Assembly (NCBI RefSeq): GCF_014656195.1
Contig: NZ_BNBY01000005.1
Coordinates: forward strand, 80,971-144,970
Length of the DNA stretch: 64,000 nucleotides
Source: Kitasatospora xanthocidica
GTDB lineage: Bacteria; Actinomycetota; Actinomycetes; Streptomycetales; Streptomycetaceae
Direction of reading: 5' to 3'
Shown: positions 1-9,060 of the stretch, in pieces
Numbering within the stretch: position 1 is the first letter of the stretch
Layout: each line of letters opens with the position of its first letter
Position numbers and translations under genes: made by a program
Notes under the pieces: generated by a model
The model's database searches: none
Told to the model about the DNA's origin: nothing
Seen by the model: only the letters and a program-made list of their open reading frames with translations

Positions 1-526
1 CAAGGACGGCAAGGCGCTCACCCTGACCCTGCTCGTCCCGGCCGGCTCGGTGACCGCCAGGCGCACCGCCGACGCGCTCACCGCCGACCTCGCGGAGTCC
101 GGCATCGCGCTGAAGCCGGTGACCTCGCCCGCCGAGACCTTCGTCAAGGACCACCTGGCCGCCGGGGACTACGACCTCGCCCTGTTCTCCTGGCCGGCCG
201 GCCCCAGCCCGGTGGGCGAACAGCGCCCTGCCTACGCCAAACCCCGGCCCGGCCCCGACGGCGCGCTCGACCCCGGCACCAACTACGGCCGCAGCGGCAC
301 CGAGGAGATCGACCGGCTGTTCGACCGGGCCGCCACCGAACTGGACCCGGCGGCCCGACTGGACCTGCTGCAGGAGGCGGACGTACGGATCTGGCAGCTC
401 GGCCACTCGGTCCCGCTCTACCAGCGCCCCGAACTGGTCGCCGTCCGCGACGGCGTCGCGGGCGCCGGCGCCTTCGGCTTCGGCCGCCCCCGCTTCCAGG
501 ACACGGGGTGGATCCGGGAGCGGTAG
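1..526 (+). CDS. ABC transporter substrate-binding protein, family 5 (3' end only)
   Basis: The reading frame is open from the left edge, so only the last ~175 residues are present. The segment ends in a PLYQRPELV motif followed by a short tail, the typical C-terminus of peptide/nickel family 5 binding proteins. The same PLYQRP signature occurs near the C-terminus of the leftward binding protein at 16161-17882, so these two belong to one subfamily and differ from the BldKB-like proteins at 3127 and 9061, which have PLWYY there. It presumably is a secreted lipoprotein delivering oligopeptide to a membrane permease, but the N-terminus lies outside the window. No permease gene follows; typA comes next. 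Confidence 0.85.
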   Translation, partial: KDGKALTLTLLVPAGSVTARRTADALTADLAESGIALKPVTSPAETFVKDHLAAGDYDLALFSWPAGPSPVGEQRPAYAKPRPGPDGALDPGTNYGRSGTEEIDRLFDRAATELDPAARLDLLQEADVRIWQLGHSVPLYQRPELVAVRDGVAGAGAFGFGRPRFQDTGWIRER

Positions 527-640
527 CGGGGGAGTCCGGGGCCTGGCCCCGGGGCGGCCGTCGGGTGAAGAGTGTGTGACCCACCTGTGATCTTGGTCCC
601 GCCCCACCTGCCCGTTTCTGCTCACCTGGGCCGTTCCCCG

Positions 641-692
641 TACGATAGGAGGAAGCCGAGGCATGTCCATTGCCCGGCGGGTGGACCGGTAG
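641..692 (+). promoter_or_regulatory. typA upstream region: possible -10 box and 9-codon upstream reading frame
   Basis: TACGAT at 641-646 resembles a -10 box; no convincing -35 is seen. AGGAGG at 647-652 precedes ATG at 663, which opens a 9-codon frame (MSIARRVDR) ending at TAG 690-692, 97 nt before the typA start. If TACGAT were the -10, transcription would begin at the SD itself, so both cannot be right as drawn. Confidence 0.25.
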
Positions 693-789
693 TAGCAGGC
701 GGAACGGGCGGCGGCGATCGACAGGGATCGCAAGTGCGCGTCACGCAGCCGGGCGCCGCAACCCACGATTCCGGGAGAATCCGCAAGGC

Positions 790-2694
790 ATGCCCACGCG
801 CAACGACATCCGTAACGTCGCCATCGTCGCCCACGTCGACCACGGCAAGACCACCCTGGTCGACGCCATGCTGAAGCAGGCCGGCGCCTTCGCCGCCCAC
901 CAGCAGCTCGACGACCGCATGATGGACTCGAACGACCTGGAGCGCGAGAAGGGCATCACCATTCTCGCGAAGAACACCGCGGTCAAGTACCACCCGAAGG
1001 ATGGTGGCGCGCCGATCACCATCAACATCATCGACACCCCGGGCCACGCCGACTTCGGTGGTGAGGTCGAGCGCGGTCTGTCGATGGTGGACGCGGTCGT
1101 CCTGCTGGTCGACGCCTCCGAGGGCCCGCTGCCGCAGACCCGCTTCGTGCTGCGCAAGGCGCTCACGGCCCGCCTGCCCGTCATCCTCTGCATCAACAAG
1201 ACGGACCGCCCGGACTCCCGGATCGACGAGGTCATCAACGAGACCTACGACCTGTTCCTGGACCTGGACGCGGACGAGGACCAGATCGAGTTCCCGATCG
1301 TCTACGCCTGTGCCCGTGACGGCGTCGCCTCGCTGACCAAGCCGGAGAACGGCACCGTCCCGGCGGACTCCACCAGCCTGGAGCCGTTCTTCTCCACTCT
1401 GCTGGAGCACGTCCCGGCGCCGAGCTACGACGCGGACGCGCCGCTGCAGGCCCACGTGACCAACCTGGACGCCGACAACTTCCTCGGCCGCATCGCGCTG
1501 CTCCGCGTCGAGCAGGGCGAGCTGCGCAAGGGCCAGACCGTGGCCTGGATCAAGCGCGACGGCAGCATCTCGAACGTCCGCATCTCCGAGCTGCTGATGA
1601 CCGAGGCGCTCACCCGCAAGCCGGCCGAGGTGGCGGGCCCCGGTGACATCTGCGCCGTCGCCGGCATCTCCGAGATCATGATCGGCGAGACCCTGGCCGA
1701 CCCGGAGAACCCGATCGCGCTGCCGCTGATCACGGTGGACGAGCCGGCCATCTCGATGACCATCGGCACCAACACCTCGCCGCTGGTCGGCCGTGGCGGC
1801 AGCGGCAAGGGCGCGGACGCCAAGTCCGGCGCCAAGGTGGACCGCAAGGTCACCGCCCGCCAGGTGAAGGACCGCCTGGACCGCGAGCTGATCGGTAACG
1901 TCTCGCTGCGCGTGCTGGAGACCGAGCGGCCGGACGCCTGGGAGGTGCAGGGCCGCGGTGAGCTGGCGCTGGCCATCCTGATCGAGACGATGCGCCGGGA
2001 AGGCTTCGAGCTGACCGTCGGCAAGCCCCAGGTGGTCACCAAGGAGGTCAACGGCAAGACCCACGAGCCGGTCGAGCGCCTCACGGTGGACGTCCCGGAG
2101 GAGCACATGGGCGCGGTCACGCAGCTCATGGGCATCCGCAAGGGCCGGATGGACAACATGTCCAACCACGGCTCGGGCTGGGTCCGGATGGAGTTCGTCG
2201 TCCCGTCCCGCGGTCTGATCGGCTTCCGGACCGAGTTCCTGACCAACACCCGCGGCACCGGCATCGCCCACTCGATCCACGAGGGCCACGAGCCGTGGTT
2301 CGGCCAGCTGACCACCCGCAACAACGGCTCCCTGGTCGCCGACCGGGCCGGCGTGGTGACCGCCTTCGCGATGACCAACCTGCAGGAGCGCGGCGTGCTC
2401 TTCTGCGAGCCGGGCACCGAGGTGTACGAGGGCATGATCGTCGGCGAGAACTCGCGCTCCGACGACATGGACGTCAACATCACCAAGGAGAAGAAGCTCA
2501 CCAACATGCGTTCCTCGAACGCTGACGTGGCCGAGTCGATCGTCCCGCCGCGCAAGCTCTCGCTGGAGCAGTCGCTGGAGTTCTGCCGCGAGGACGAGTG
2601 CATCGAGGTGACCCCGGAGACGGTTCGCATCCGTAAGGTCGTCCTGGACCAGAAGGACCGCGGACGCACTGCTTCGCGCGCCAAGAAGGTCTGA
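790..2694 (+). CDS. typA: Ribosome-associated GTPase TypA/BipA
   Basis: TypA/BipA is a translational GTPase of the EF-G type that acts on the 70S ribosome or on 50S assembly, mostly under stress or in the cold. The 634-residue length is normal. The P-loop AHVDHGKT sits at about residues 14-21, followed by the switch region DTPGHADFGGEVER, the NKTDRP G4 motif, the EF-Tu-like beta barrel, and the C-terminal EF-G-like domains with the EEHMGAVTQLMGIRKG stretch. The ATG at 790 is chosen because MPTRNDIRNVAIVAHVDHG is the family N-terminus and GGGAG lies upstream; the frame is open further upstream without family similarity. It is monocistronic, closed by a strong terminator at 2729. In M. tuberculosis typA likewise lies in the neighbourhood of mshB and fdxC-dapC. 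Confidence 0.97.
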   Translation: MPTRNDIRNVAIVAHVDHGKTTLVDAMLKQAGAFAAHQQLDDRMMDSNDLEREKGITILAKNTAVKYHPKDGGAPITINIIDTPGHADFGGEVERGLSMVDAVVLLVDASEGPLPQTRFVLRKALTARLPVILCINKTDRPDSRIDEVINETYDLFLDLDADEDQIEFPIVYACARDGVASLTKPENGTVPADSTSLEPFFSTLLEHVPAPSYDADAPLQAHVTNLDADNFLGRIALLRVEQGELRKGQTVAWIKRDGSISNVRISELLMTEALTRKPAEVAGPGDICAVAGISEIMIGETLADPENPIALPLITVDEPAISMTIGTNTSPLVGRGGSGKGADAKSGAKVDRKVTARQVKDRLDRELIGNVSLRVLETERPDAWEVQGRGELALAILIETMRREGFELTVGKPQVVTKEVNGKTHEPVERLTVDVPEEHMGAVTQLMGIRKGRMDNMSNHGSGWVRMEFVVPSRGLIGFRTEFLTNTRGTGIAHSIHEGHEPWFGQLTTRNNGSLVADRAGVVTAFAMTNLQERGVLFCEPGTEVYEGMIVGENSRSDDMDVNITKEKKLTNMRSSNADVAESIVPPRKLSLEQSLEFCREDECIEVTPETVRIRKVVLDQKDRGRTASRAKKV

Positions 2695-2728
2695 TCCGGT
2701 CGCTCCGAACGGCCATTGGCCGGAATGA

Positions 2729-2766
2729 TTCGCCCCCCTTTCCAATGGAGAGGGGGGCGAACTTTT
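2729..2766 (+). terminator. Rho-independent terminator of typA
   Basis: An 11-bp perfect stem (arms 2729-2739 and 2751-2761) is followed directly by a run of five T residues, the best classical terminator in the window. Confidence 0.93.
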
Positions 2767-2818
2767 TCAACTACTCCAAGTTGCCAGGGCCGCTATTAAC
2801 CGAATAACGCTCATCACA

Positions 2819-2863
2819 CCGTGGTGTCCGCTGAGCGGACACCACGGTTCGTCATGCATGACG
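2819..2863. promoter_or_regulatory. Two adjacent perfect palindromes upstream of the first opp operon
   Basis: The first palindrome, 2819-2847, has 14-bp arms around a single central base. The second, 2850-2863, is a perfect 14-bp palindrome containing GTCATGCATGAC. Neither is followed by a T-run, so they look more like operator sites than terminators. The gap 2695-3126 otherwise holds the typA terminator and a comparatively AT-rich stretch (2860-2960) that probably carries the operon promoter; I could not fix its -10 and -35. Confidence 0.5.
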
Positions 2864-3126
2864 ACTGTCCGTTTGGTACCTGTCTGGCTATGTCTCAAAT
2901 GTCCGGTTTTCGAAACTTACCGACTGTTCATGTGACCTAATTGAGATCGTCACTGGTCACTTTCGTGTCCGTGCGTGACGGATAGTGGGTGCAGTCAGGC
3001 TCGGGTCAAGGGTGAACGCGCAGGGGTGCGCGCCGAAACCACGAGCGCGGACGGCACAGCGGGTCCGGTGAACAGCCGTTCCGCGGTGCTCTCCTCGTTG
3101 CAACGTCGAATTCAGGAGGCACACCG

Positions 3127-4767
3127 ATGCGTGGTGGGAGCCAGGCCAAGTGGGTTGTCGCAGCTGTTGCGGTCGCCCTTGCCGCGACTGCTTGTAGCAG
3201 CAGCAGCGACTCCTCCAGCGGGGGCAGCTCCGATGGTGCGGTCAACGCCCAGGGCGTCTTCAGCTACCAGAGCGCCGAGCCGCAGCGTCCGCTGCAGCCG
3301 GCGAACGCCATGGAGAACCAGGGCGGCCGTATCGTCAAGCAGCTGTTCACGGGCCTCGTCGACTACGACCCCGCGACCGGTGCCCTGCGCAACCAGGTGG
3401 CCGACAAGATCGAGACCACCGACTCCAAGACCTACACCGTCACGCTGAAGTCCGGCTGGACCTTCCACGACGGCACCCCGGTCACCGCCTCGTCCTTCGT
3501 CAAGTCCTGGAACTGGTCGGCCAACCCGGCCAACAACCAGATCAACTCGGACTGGTTCTCGGACATCGTCGGCTACGACGCCGTCCACCCGGACAAGGAC
3601 AAGGGCGCCCCGACGGCGAAGGAGATGTCGGGCCTCAAGGTCATCGACGACACTCACTTCACCATCGAACTGAGCGACACCGTCTCGTACTTCACGTACA
3701 AGCTCGGCTACTCGGCGTTCTTCCCGCTGCCCGAGGGCTTCTTCTCCGACCCGGAGGGCTACGGCCAGAAGCCGGTCGGCAACGGCCCCTACAAGTTCGT
3801 GTCGTGGGAGCACAACAAGGCCATCACCCTGGCCGCCTACGACAAGTACACGGGCACCAACAAGGCGAAGAACGGCGGCATCGTCTTCCGCGCCTACACC
3901 TCGCCCGAGGCCGCGTACAAGGACCTGATGTCCGACACGCTGGACGTGCTGGACCAGGTCGACTCGACCGACCTGCCGAAGTACAAGGACGACCTGGGCA
4001 AGCGCGCCGTCGACCAGGCGCAGGGTGCCATCCAGAACATCTCCTTCGCGCTGTACAACGCGGAGTGGACCGACCCGGCCAAGGCCAAGGTCCGCCAGGG
4101 TCTCTCGATGGCGATCGACCGCGACACCATCACCAAGACCGTGCTGAACAACAGCCGTCAGCCCGCCGACTCGTTCGTGGCGCCGGGCGTCATGGGCTAC
4201 AAGGCCGGCACCTGTGGTGACGCCTGCAAGTACAACCCGGAGAAGGCCAAGCAGCTGATCACCGAGGGCGGCGGCGTCCCCGGTGGCAAGATCGGCATCA
4301 TCTACAACTCCGACGGTGGCCACAAGGAGTGGGTGGACGCGGTCTGCAACTCGATCCGCCAGGCGACCGGCGTCGAGTGCCTCGGTGACCCGAAGCCCGA
4401 CTTCAAGACCTCTCGTGACATCATCACGAAGAAGGCCGTCCCGAGCATGATGCGTACCGGCTGGGTGCAGGACTACCCGCTGAACGCCAACTTCCTGCGC
4501 GACGTCTACGGCACGGGTGCCGCGGCCAACGACGCCGGCTACTCGAGCGCCGAGTTCGACAAGCTGTCGCACGAGGCCGACGCCGCCACCTCGGTCGAGA
4601 AGACCGCGGACCTGTACCAGCAGGCCGAGGCCGTTCTGGCCAAGGACATGCCGGCGATCCCGCTCTGGTACTACAAGACGAACTCGGGCTACTCCAAGAA
4701 GGTCCAGAACGTCAAGTTCAACTCCTTCGGCGACCCGGTCTACACCGACGTCGAGGTCAAGAAGTAG
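3127..4767 (+). CDS. Oligopeptide-binding lipoprotein, BldKB-like (operon 1)
   Basis: This is the extracytoplasmic solute receptor of the first opp operon. Residues 1-23 form a lipoprotein signal (Arg/Lys start, hydrophobic core, LAATAC with lipidated Cys23), then a Ser/Gly linker and the family 5 binding fold (546 aa). The sequence closely follows what I remember of S. coelicolor BldKB, including the MRG..AKW start, a CGDAC segment, HKEWVDAVCNSI and the PLWYY C-terminal region. The paired cysteines in CGDAC and AVCNSI...ECLG may form disulfides outside the cell. GGAGG lies 9 nt before the ATG. The likely ligand is an oligopeptide; a developmental role like that of BldK is an inference from similarity. 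A 144-nt gap with a hairpin separates it from its permease genes. Confidence 0.93.
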   Translation: MRGGSQAKWVVAAVAVALAATACSSSSDSSSGGSSDGAVNAQGVFSYQSAEPQRPLQPANAMENQGGRIVKQLFTGLVDYDPATGALRNQVADKIETTDSKTYTVTLKSGWTFHDGTPVTASSFVKSWNWSANPANNQINSDWFSDIVGYDAVHPDKDKGAPTAKEMSGLKVIDDTHFTIELSDTVSYFTYKLGYSAFFPLPEGFFSDPEGYGQKPVGNGPYKFVSWEHNKAITLAAYDKYTGTNKAKNGGIVFRAYTSPEAAYKDLMSDTLDVLDQVDSTDLPKYKDDLGKRAVDQAQGAIQNISFALYNAEWTDPAKAKVRQGLSMAIDRDTITKTVLNNSRQPADSFVAPGVMGYKAGTCGDACKYNPEKAKQLITEGGGVPGGKIGIIYNSDGGHKEWVDAVCNSIRQATGVECLGDPKPDFKTSRDIITKKAVPSMMRTGWVQDYPLNANFLRDVYGTGAAANDAGYSSAEFDKLSHEADAATSVEKTADLYQQAEAVLAKDMPAIPLWYYKTNSGYSKKVQNVKFNSFGDPVYTDVEVKK

Positions 4768-4796
4768 TAATCGGTCGGCACCGCCTGACCCGGTGA

Positions 4797-4851
4797 CAAC
4801 GGCCGGTGCCCGTCCCATCCCCACAAGGGCGAGGACTGGCACCGGCCGTTG
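4797..4851 (+). promoter_or_regulatory. Hairpin between binding-protein and permease genes (operon 1)
   Basis: 14-bp perfect arms (4797-4810 and 4838-4851) enclose a 27-nt loop in the 144-nt gap after the lipoprotein stop. There is no T-run. Such structures commonly stabilise or terminate most of the binding-protein mRNA so that receptor exceeds permease. Confidence 0.7.
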
Positions 4852-4911
4852 GCACGCCGACTTATCTCTGGCCGGGTTGACGGGCCCGGCAGAGTCATAC
4901 ATGGAGGCACG

Positions 4912-5838
4912 ATGGGGCGCTTTGTCGCAAGGCGACTGCTCCAGATGATCCCGGTGTTCCTCGGAACGACCGCACTCATCTTTTTCATGGTGCACTTGCT
5001 GCCCGGTGACCCGCTGGCAGCGTTGTGGGGCGACAAGGCGCCGGACCCGGTGCAGCTCGCAGCCCTGAAGCACCAGCAGGGACTCGACCAGCCGCTGCTG
5101 CAGCAGTACCTCTCCTACATGGGGAACCTGCTCACCGGCGACTTCGGCACCTCCCTGGACGGACGTCCGGTGCTCGACAAGATCACCGATGCCCTGCCGG
5201 TCACGGTCCGGCTGGCGCTGTTCGCGTTCGCCATCGAGATCGTGGTCGGTATCGCCATCGGCCTGTTCTCCGGCCTGCGCCGCGGCAAGCTGTTCGACAA
5301 GGGCACCCTGGTCCTCACCCTGCTGCTGATCGCGATCCCGGTCCCGGTGCTCGGCTTCGTCGTCCAGACGGTCTTCGGGCAGAACCTCAAGTGGGTCACC
5401 CCGACCGTCCAGGACAGCAACGACATCACCCAGCTGGTGCTGCCGGCCGTCGTGCTCGGCTCGCTGTCGCTGGCCTACGTCGCGCGCCTCACCCGTACCT
5501 CCATAGCCGAGAACATCAAGGCCGACTACGTCCGCACCGCGGTGGCCAAGGGCCTGCCGCGACGCAAGGTCATCGGCACCCACCTGCTGCGCAACTCGAT
5601 GATCCCGGTCGTCACCTACCTCGGCACCGACCTCGGCAACCTGATGGCCGGCGCGATCGTCACCGAGGGCATCTTCAACGTCCAGGGTGTCGGCCACGCG
5701 CTGTACCAAGCGATCAACATGAAGGAGGGCGCGACCGTCTCCGGCTTCGTCGCCTTCCTCGTGCTCGTGTACCTGGCCGCCGGCCTGATCGTCGACCTGC
5801 TTTACGCGGTCCTGGACCCGAGGATCCGGTATGCCTGA
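4912..5838 (+). CDS. Oligopeptide ABC transporter permease, OppB/DppB type (operon 1)
   Basis: This is one of the two membrane subunits that form the peptide channel. The 308-residue protein starts MGRFVARRLLQMIP with the first membrane helix, has the N-terminal OppB domain (LLPGDP segment), about six helices, and the EAA loop around YVRTAVAKGLPRRK that docks on an ATPase. The ATG at 4912 is preceded immediately by GGAGG; the upstream in-frame extension would run through the intergenic hairpin and is rejected. It overlaps the next permease gene by 8 bp, so the two are translationally coupled. Confidence 0.95.
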   Translation: MGRFVARRLLQMIPVFLGTTALIFFMVHLLPGDPLAALWGDKAPDPVQLAALKHQQGLDQPLLQQYLSYMGNLLTGDFGTSLDGRPVLDKITDALPVTVRLALFAFAIEIVVGIAIGLFSGLRRGKLFDKGTLVLTLLLIAIPVPVLGFVVQTVFGQNLKWVTPTVQDSNDITQLVLPAVVLGSLSLAYVARLTRTSIAENIKADYVRTAVAKGLPRRKVIGTHLLRNSMIPVVTYLGTDLGNLMAGAIVTEGIFNVQGVGHALYQAINMKEGATVSGFVAFLVLVYLAAGLIVDLLYAVLDPRIRYA

Positions 5839-6775
5839 TCTGACCGAGAAGAAGACCTCCGGGGACATCCCGGCGCAGCGCACCGCGGACGCCCCGGCGC
5901 CGAAGCAGGAGAAGGCCCGCAGCCTCGGCTCGGACGCCTGGCACGACCTGCGCCGCAAGCCGATCTTCGTGATCTCCGCGCTGCTCATCCTGCTGCTGGT
6001 CGTCATCGCGATCGCGCCGGGCCTGTTCACCTCGGTGGACCCGCGCGCCGGCGACCTGCGCAACCACTACCTGACGAAGCCGAACTACGGCAGCTTCTTC
6101 CAGGCCGACTGGTTCGGCTACGACCTCCAGGGCCGCAGCATCTACGCCCGCGTCATCTACGGTGCCCGCGCCTCGGTCGTGGTCGGCATCTGTGTCACCG
6201 CCGGTGTGACCATCCTCGGCGGAATCACGGGCATGCTCGCCGGTTACTTCGGCGGCTGGATCGACACGATCATCTCCCGGGTCACCGACATCTTCTTCGG
6301 CATCCCGCTGCTGCTCGGCGCCCTGGTGATCCTGAACGCCTTCACCGAGCGCACCATCTGGAGCGTGGTCTTCGCCCTGGTCGCCCTGGGCTGGACCCAG
6401 ATGACCCGTGTCATGCGCGGCTCGGTCATCACGGTCAAGCAGGCCGACTTCGTGACCGCGGCCAAGGCGCTCGGCGCCGGCACCACCCGGATCCTGTTCA
6501 AGCACATCCTGCCGAACGCGATCGCCCCGGTGATCGTCGTCGCCACCATCGCGCTCGGCGGCTACATCGCCACCGAGGCGACGCTGAGCTTCCTCGGCAT
6601 CGGTCTGCAGGACCCGACCATCTCCTGGGGCATCGACATCAACTCGGCCCAGAAGGTGATCCGGACGGCGCCGTTCGCGCTGTTCTTCCCCGCCGGCATG
6701 CTGAGCTTGACCGTGCTGGCCTTCATCATGCTCGGCGACGCGGTGCGCGACGCCCTCGACCCGAAGCTCCGCTGA
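5831..6775 (+). CDS. Oligopeptide ABC transporter permease, OppC/DppC type (operon 1)
   Basis: This is the second channel subunit (314 aa). It has a polar cytoplasmic N-terminus of ~45 residues, an OppC_N helix, and then the binding-protein-dependent transport domain with the EAA motif around DFVTAAKALGAG..HILPNAIAP. It ends with a hydrophobic helix and the common MLGDAVRDALDPKLR tail, which is identical in the operon 2 paralogue. It starts inside the end of the preceding permease gene (8-bp overlap) and is followed after 19 bp by the OppD-type ATPase. Confidence 0.95.
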   Translation: MPDLTEKKTSGDIPAQRTADAPAPKQEKARSLGSDAWHDLRRKPIFVISALLILLLVVIAIAPGLFTSVDPRAGDLRNHYLTKPNYGSFFQADWFGYDLQGRSIYARVIYGARASVVVGICVTAGVTILGGITGMLAGYFGGWIDTIISRVTDIFFGIPLLLGALVILNAFTERTIWSVVFALVALGWTQMTRVMRGSVITVKQADFVTAAKALGAGTTRILFKHILPNAIAPVIVVATIALGGYIATEATLSFLGIGLQDPTISWGIDINSAQKVIRTAPFALFFPAGMLSLTVLAFIMLGDAVRDALDPKLR

Positions 6776-6794
6776 GAGAAGAGGTGACGACCCG

Positions 6795-7844
6795 ATGACC
6801 ACCGTGATCGAGAACAACCAGAAGAACGATCGTCTCGAAGTCGGAACCCCGCTCCTCGAGGTCAAGGACCTCCACGTGGAGTTCCACACCCGGGACGGGA
6901 TCGCCAAGGCCGTGAACGGCGTCAACTACTCCGTCGCGGCGGGCGAGACGCTCGCCGTGCTCGGTGAGTCCGGCTCCGGCAAGTCCGTGACGGCGCAGAC
7001 CATCATGGGCATCCTGGACATGCCCCCGGGCAAGGTGACCCAGGGCCAGATCCTGTTCCGCGGCCAGGACATGCTCACGATGGGCAACGAGGAGCGCCGG
7101 AAGATCCGCGGCCAGAAGATCGCGATGATCTTCCAGGACGCGCTCTCCGCCCTCAACCCGGTGCTCAGCGTGGGCTACCAGCTCGGCGAGATGTTCCGGG
7201 TGCACCAGGGCGCCTCCAAGAAGGAGGCGAAGGAGAAGGCCATCGAGCTGATGGACCGGGTGCGCATCCCCGCCGCCCGGCAGCGGGTGAACGACTACCC
7301 GCACCAGTTCTCCGGCGGCATGCGCCAGCGCATCATGATCGCGATGGCGCTCTCCCTGCAGCCCGACCTGATCATCGCCGACGAGCCCACCACCGCCCTG
7401 GACGTCACCGTCCAGGCCCAGGTGATGGACCTGCTCGCCGAGCTGCAGGCCGAGTACAACATGGGCCTGATCCTGATCACCCACGACCTCGGCGTGGTCG
7501 CCGACGTCGCGGACAAGATCGCCGTGATGTACGCGGGCCGGATCGTGGAGACCGCCCCGGTGCACGAGCTGTACGCGAACCCCGCGCACCCGTACACCAA
7601 GGGCCTGCTCCGCTCCATCCCGCGCCTGGACCAGAAGGGCCAGGAGCTCTACGCGATCAAGGGCCTCCCCCCGAACCTGCTGAAGGTCCCGGCCGGCTGC
7701 GCGTTCAACCCCCGTTGCGACGTCGCCACCGACCTGTGCCGCACCGAGATCCCGGCGCTGCACCACGTGACCGACAAGGACGGCAAGGAGCTCACCGGCC
7801 GCCGCAGCGCGTGCCACCTTTGGAAGGAGACCCTCCATGGCTGA
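6795..7844 (+). CDS. Oligopeptide ABC transporter ATPase, OppD/DppD type (operon 1)
   Basis: ATP-hydrolysing subunit, 349 aa. Walker A GESGSGKS is at ~57-64, the Q-loop FQD at ~113-115, the FSGGMRQR signature at ~172-179 and Walker [10 protein letters not shown] at ~192-200. The C-terminal oligopeptide-transporter domain carries a conserved cysteine set (GCAFNPRC...LC), the kind reported to hold an iron-sulfur cluster in Dpp ATPases. GAGGTGA precedes the ATG. The last codons contain the SD and start of the OppF gene (8-bp overlap). Long stretches are nearly identical at DNA level to the copy at 12728-13780, including third codon positions. Confidence 0.96.
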   Translation: MTTVIENNQKNDRLEVGTPLLEVKDLHVEFHTRDGIAKAVNGVNYSVAAGETLAVLGESGSGKSVTAQTIMGILDMPPGKVTQGQILFRGQDMLTMGNEERRKIRGQKIAMIFQDALSALNPVLSVGYQLGEMFRVHQGASKKEAKEKAIELMDRVRIPAARQRVNDYPHQFSGGMRQRIMIAMALSLQPDLIIADEPTTALDVTVQAQVMDLLAELQAEYNMGLILITHDLGVVADVADKIAVMYAGRIVETAPVHELYANPAHPYTKGLLRSIPRLDQKGQELYAIKGLPPNLLKVPAGCAFNPRCDVATDLCRTEIPALHHVTDKDGKELTGRRSACHLWKETLHG

Positions 7845-8853
7845 GAACATCCTGGAGGTCAAGGACCTGGTCAAGCACTACCCGCTGACCCAGGGCGTCC
7901 TGTTCAAGAAGCAGGTCGGCGCCGTCAAGGCCGTCGACGGCATCTCCTTCGAGCTGAAGAAGGGTGAGACGCTCGGCATCGTCGGCGAGTCCGGCTGTGG
8001 CAAGTCCACGCTGGCCAAGGTGCTGATGAACCTGGAGCGGGCCACCTCCGGCCAGGTCCTGTTCAAGGGCGAGGACATCTCCCAGCTGTCCGGCGCGGCG
8101 CTCAAGTCCGTCCGCCGCAACATCCAGATGGTGTTCCAGGACCCGTACACCTCGCTGAACCCGCGCATGACGGTCGGCGACATCATCGGTGAGCCGTTCG
8201 AGATCCACCCGGAGGTGGCGCCCAAGGGCGACCGCCGCAAGGCCGTCCAGGACCTGCTGGACGTCGTGGGTCTGAACCCGGAGTACATCAACCGGTACCC
8301 GCACCAGTTCTCCGGCGGCCAGCGCCAGCGCATCGGCATCGCCCGCGGCCTCGCGCTCAAGCCCGAGATCATCATCTGCGACGAGCCGGTGTCCGCCCTG
8401 GACGTGTCCGTCCAGGCGCAGGTGATCAACCTGCTGGAGCAGCTGCAGAGCGAGTTCGAGCTGTCGTACATGTTCATCGCGCACGACCTCTCCATCGTCC
8501 GGCACATCTCCGACCGCGTCGGCGTGATGTACCTGGGCAAGATGGTCGAGATCGGCAGCGACGAGGAGATCTACGACAACGCCACCCACCCGTACACCCA
8601 GGCGCTGCTCTCCGCGGTGCCGGTGCCGGACCCGGCGGCGCGCGAGTCCCGCGACCGGATCATCCTCAGCGGTGACATCCCCTCGCCGGCCAACCCGCCG
8701 TCCGGCTGCCGCTTCCGCACCCGCTGCTGGAAGGCGGAGGACCGCTGCGCCGAGGAGATCCCGCTGCTCGCGGTGCCCACGGTGCTGAAGGGCGCGGCCG
8801 CGCACGACTCGGCCTGCCACTTCCCCGAGGTCCGGGTGCAGGCCGCGGCCTGA
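7837..8853 (+). CDS. Oligopeptide ABC transporter ATPase, OppF/DppF type (operon 1)
   Basis: Second ATPase of the heterodimer, 338 aa. Walker A GESGCGKS lies at ~50-57, followed by FQDPYTSLNPR, FSGGQRQRIGIARGL and Walker B IIICDEPVSALD. The C-terminal domain again has cysteines (GCRFRTRC...RC). Its ATG lies in the last codons of the OppD gene behind a GGAAGGAG sequence that is shared word for word with the operon 2 junction. The gene closes the operon and is followed by a 16-bp stem terminator. Confidence 0.96.
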   Translation: MAENILEVKDLVKHYPLTQGVLFKKQVGAVKAVDGISFELKKGETLGIVGESGCGKSTLAKVLMNLERATSGQVLFKGEDISQLSGAALKSVRRNIQMVFQDPYTSLNPRMTVGDIIGEPFEIHPEVAPKGDRRKAVQDLLDVVGLNPEYINRYPHQFSGGQRQRIGIARGLALKPEIIICDEPVSALDVSVQAQVINLLEQLQSEFELSYMFIAHDLSIVRHISDRVGVMYLGKMVEIGSDEEIYDNATHPYTQALLSAVPVPDPAARESRDRIILSGDIPSPANPPSGCRFRTRCWKAEDRCAEEIPLLAVPTVLKGAAAHDSACHFPEVRVQAAA

Positions 8854-8866
8854 CCCCCGCTCTCCC

Positions 8867-8903
8867 CGGAAGGGCCCGTGGCTTCCCGCCACGGGCCCTT
8901 CCG
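8867..8903 (+). terminator. Terminator of opp operon 1
   Basis: A perfect 16-bp stem (8867-8882 with 8888-8903) and a 5-nt loop lie 13 nt after the last stop codon. There is no long T-run, as is usual in this GC range. Confidence 0.85.
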
Positions 8904-9060
8904 TCGTTGTGCTGATACGAGGAGACGCTGCGTCGATGCGGCGCCTCGTCAACTCGGCAGGGGGGTCACGGCACCCATCCGGGTGCACCCGACTCGCGCC
9001 GTCGCCGGGGCGCGCTTCTCATGGGGTGTGATGCGACACACACCTTGAGGAGGGACCTCC

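Noticed and set aside
622-2745. A 707-codon open frame on the strand opposite typA
   Set aside because: It mirrors typA codon structure; GC-rich genes produce long antisense frames and the translated sequence is low in identity to any family I know.
2819-2847. The 29-bp palindrome as a second typA terminator
   Set aside because: A complete terminator with a T-run already stands at 2729-2766, and this palindrome has a one-base loop and no T-run.
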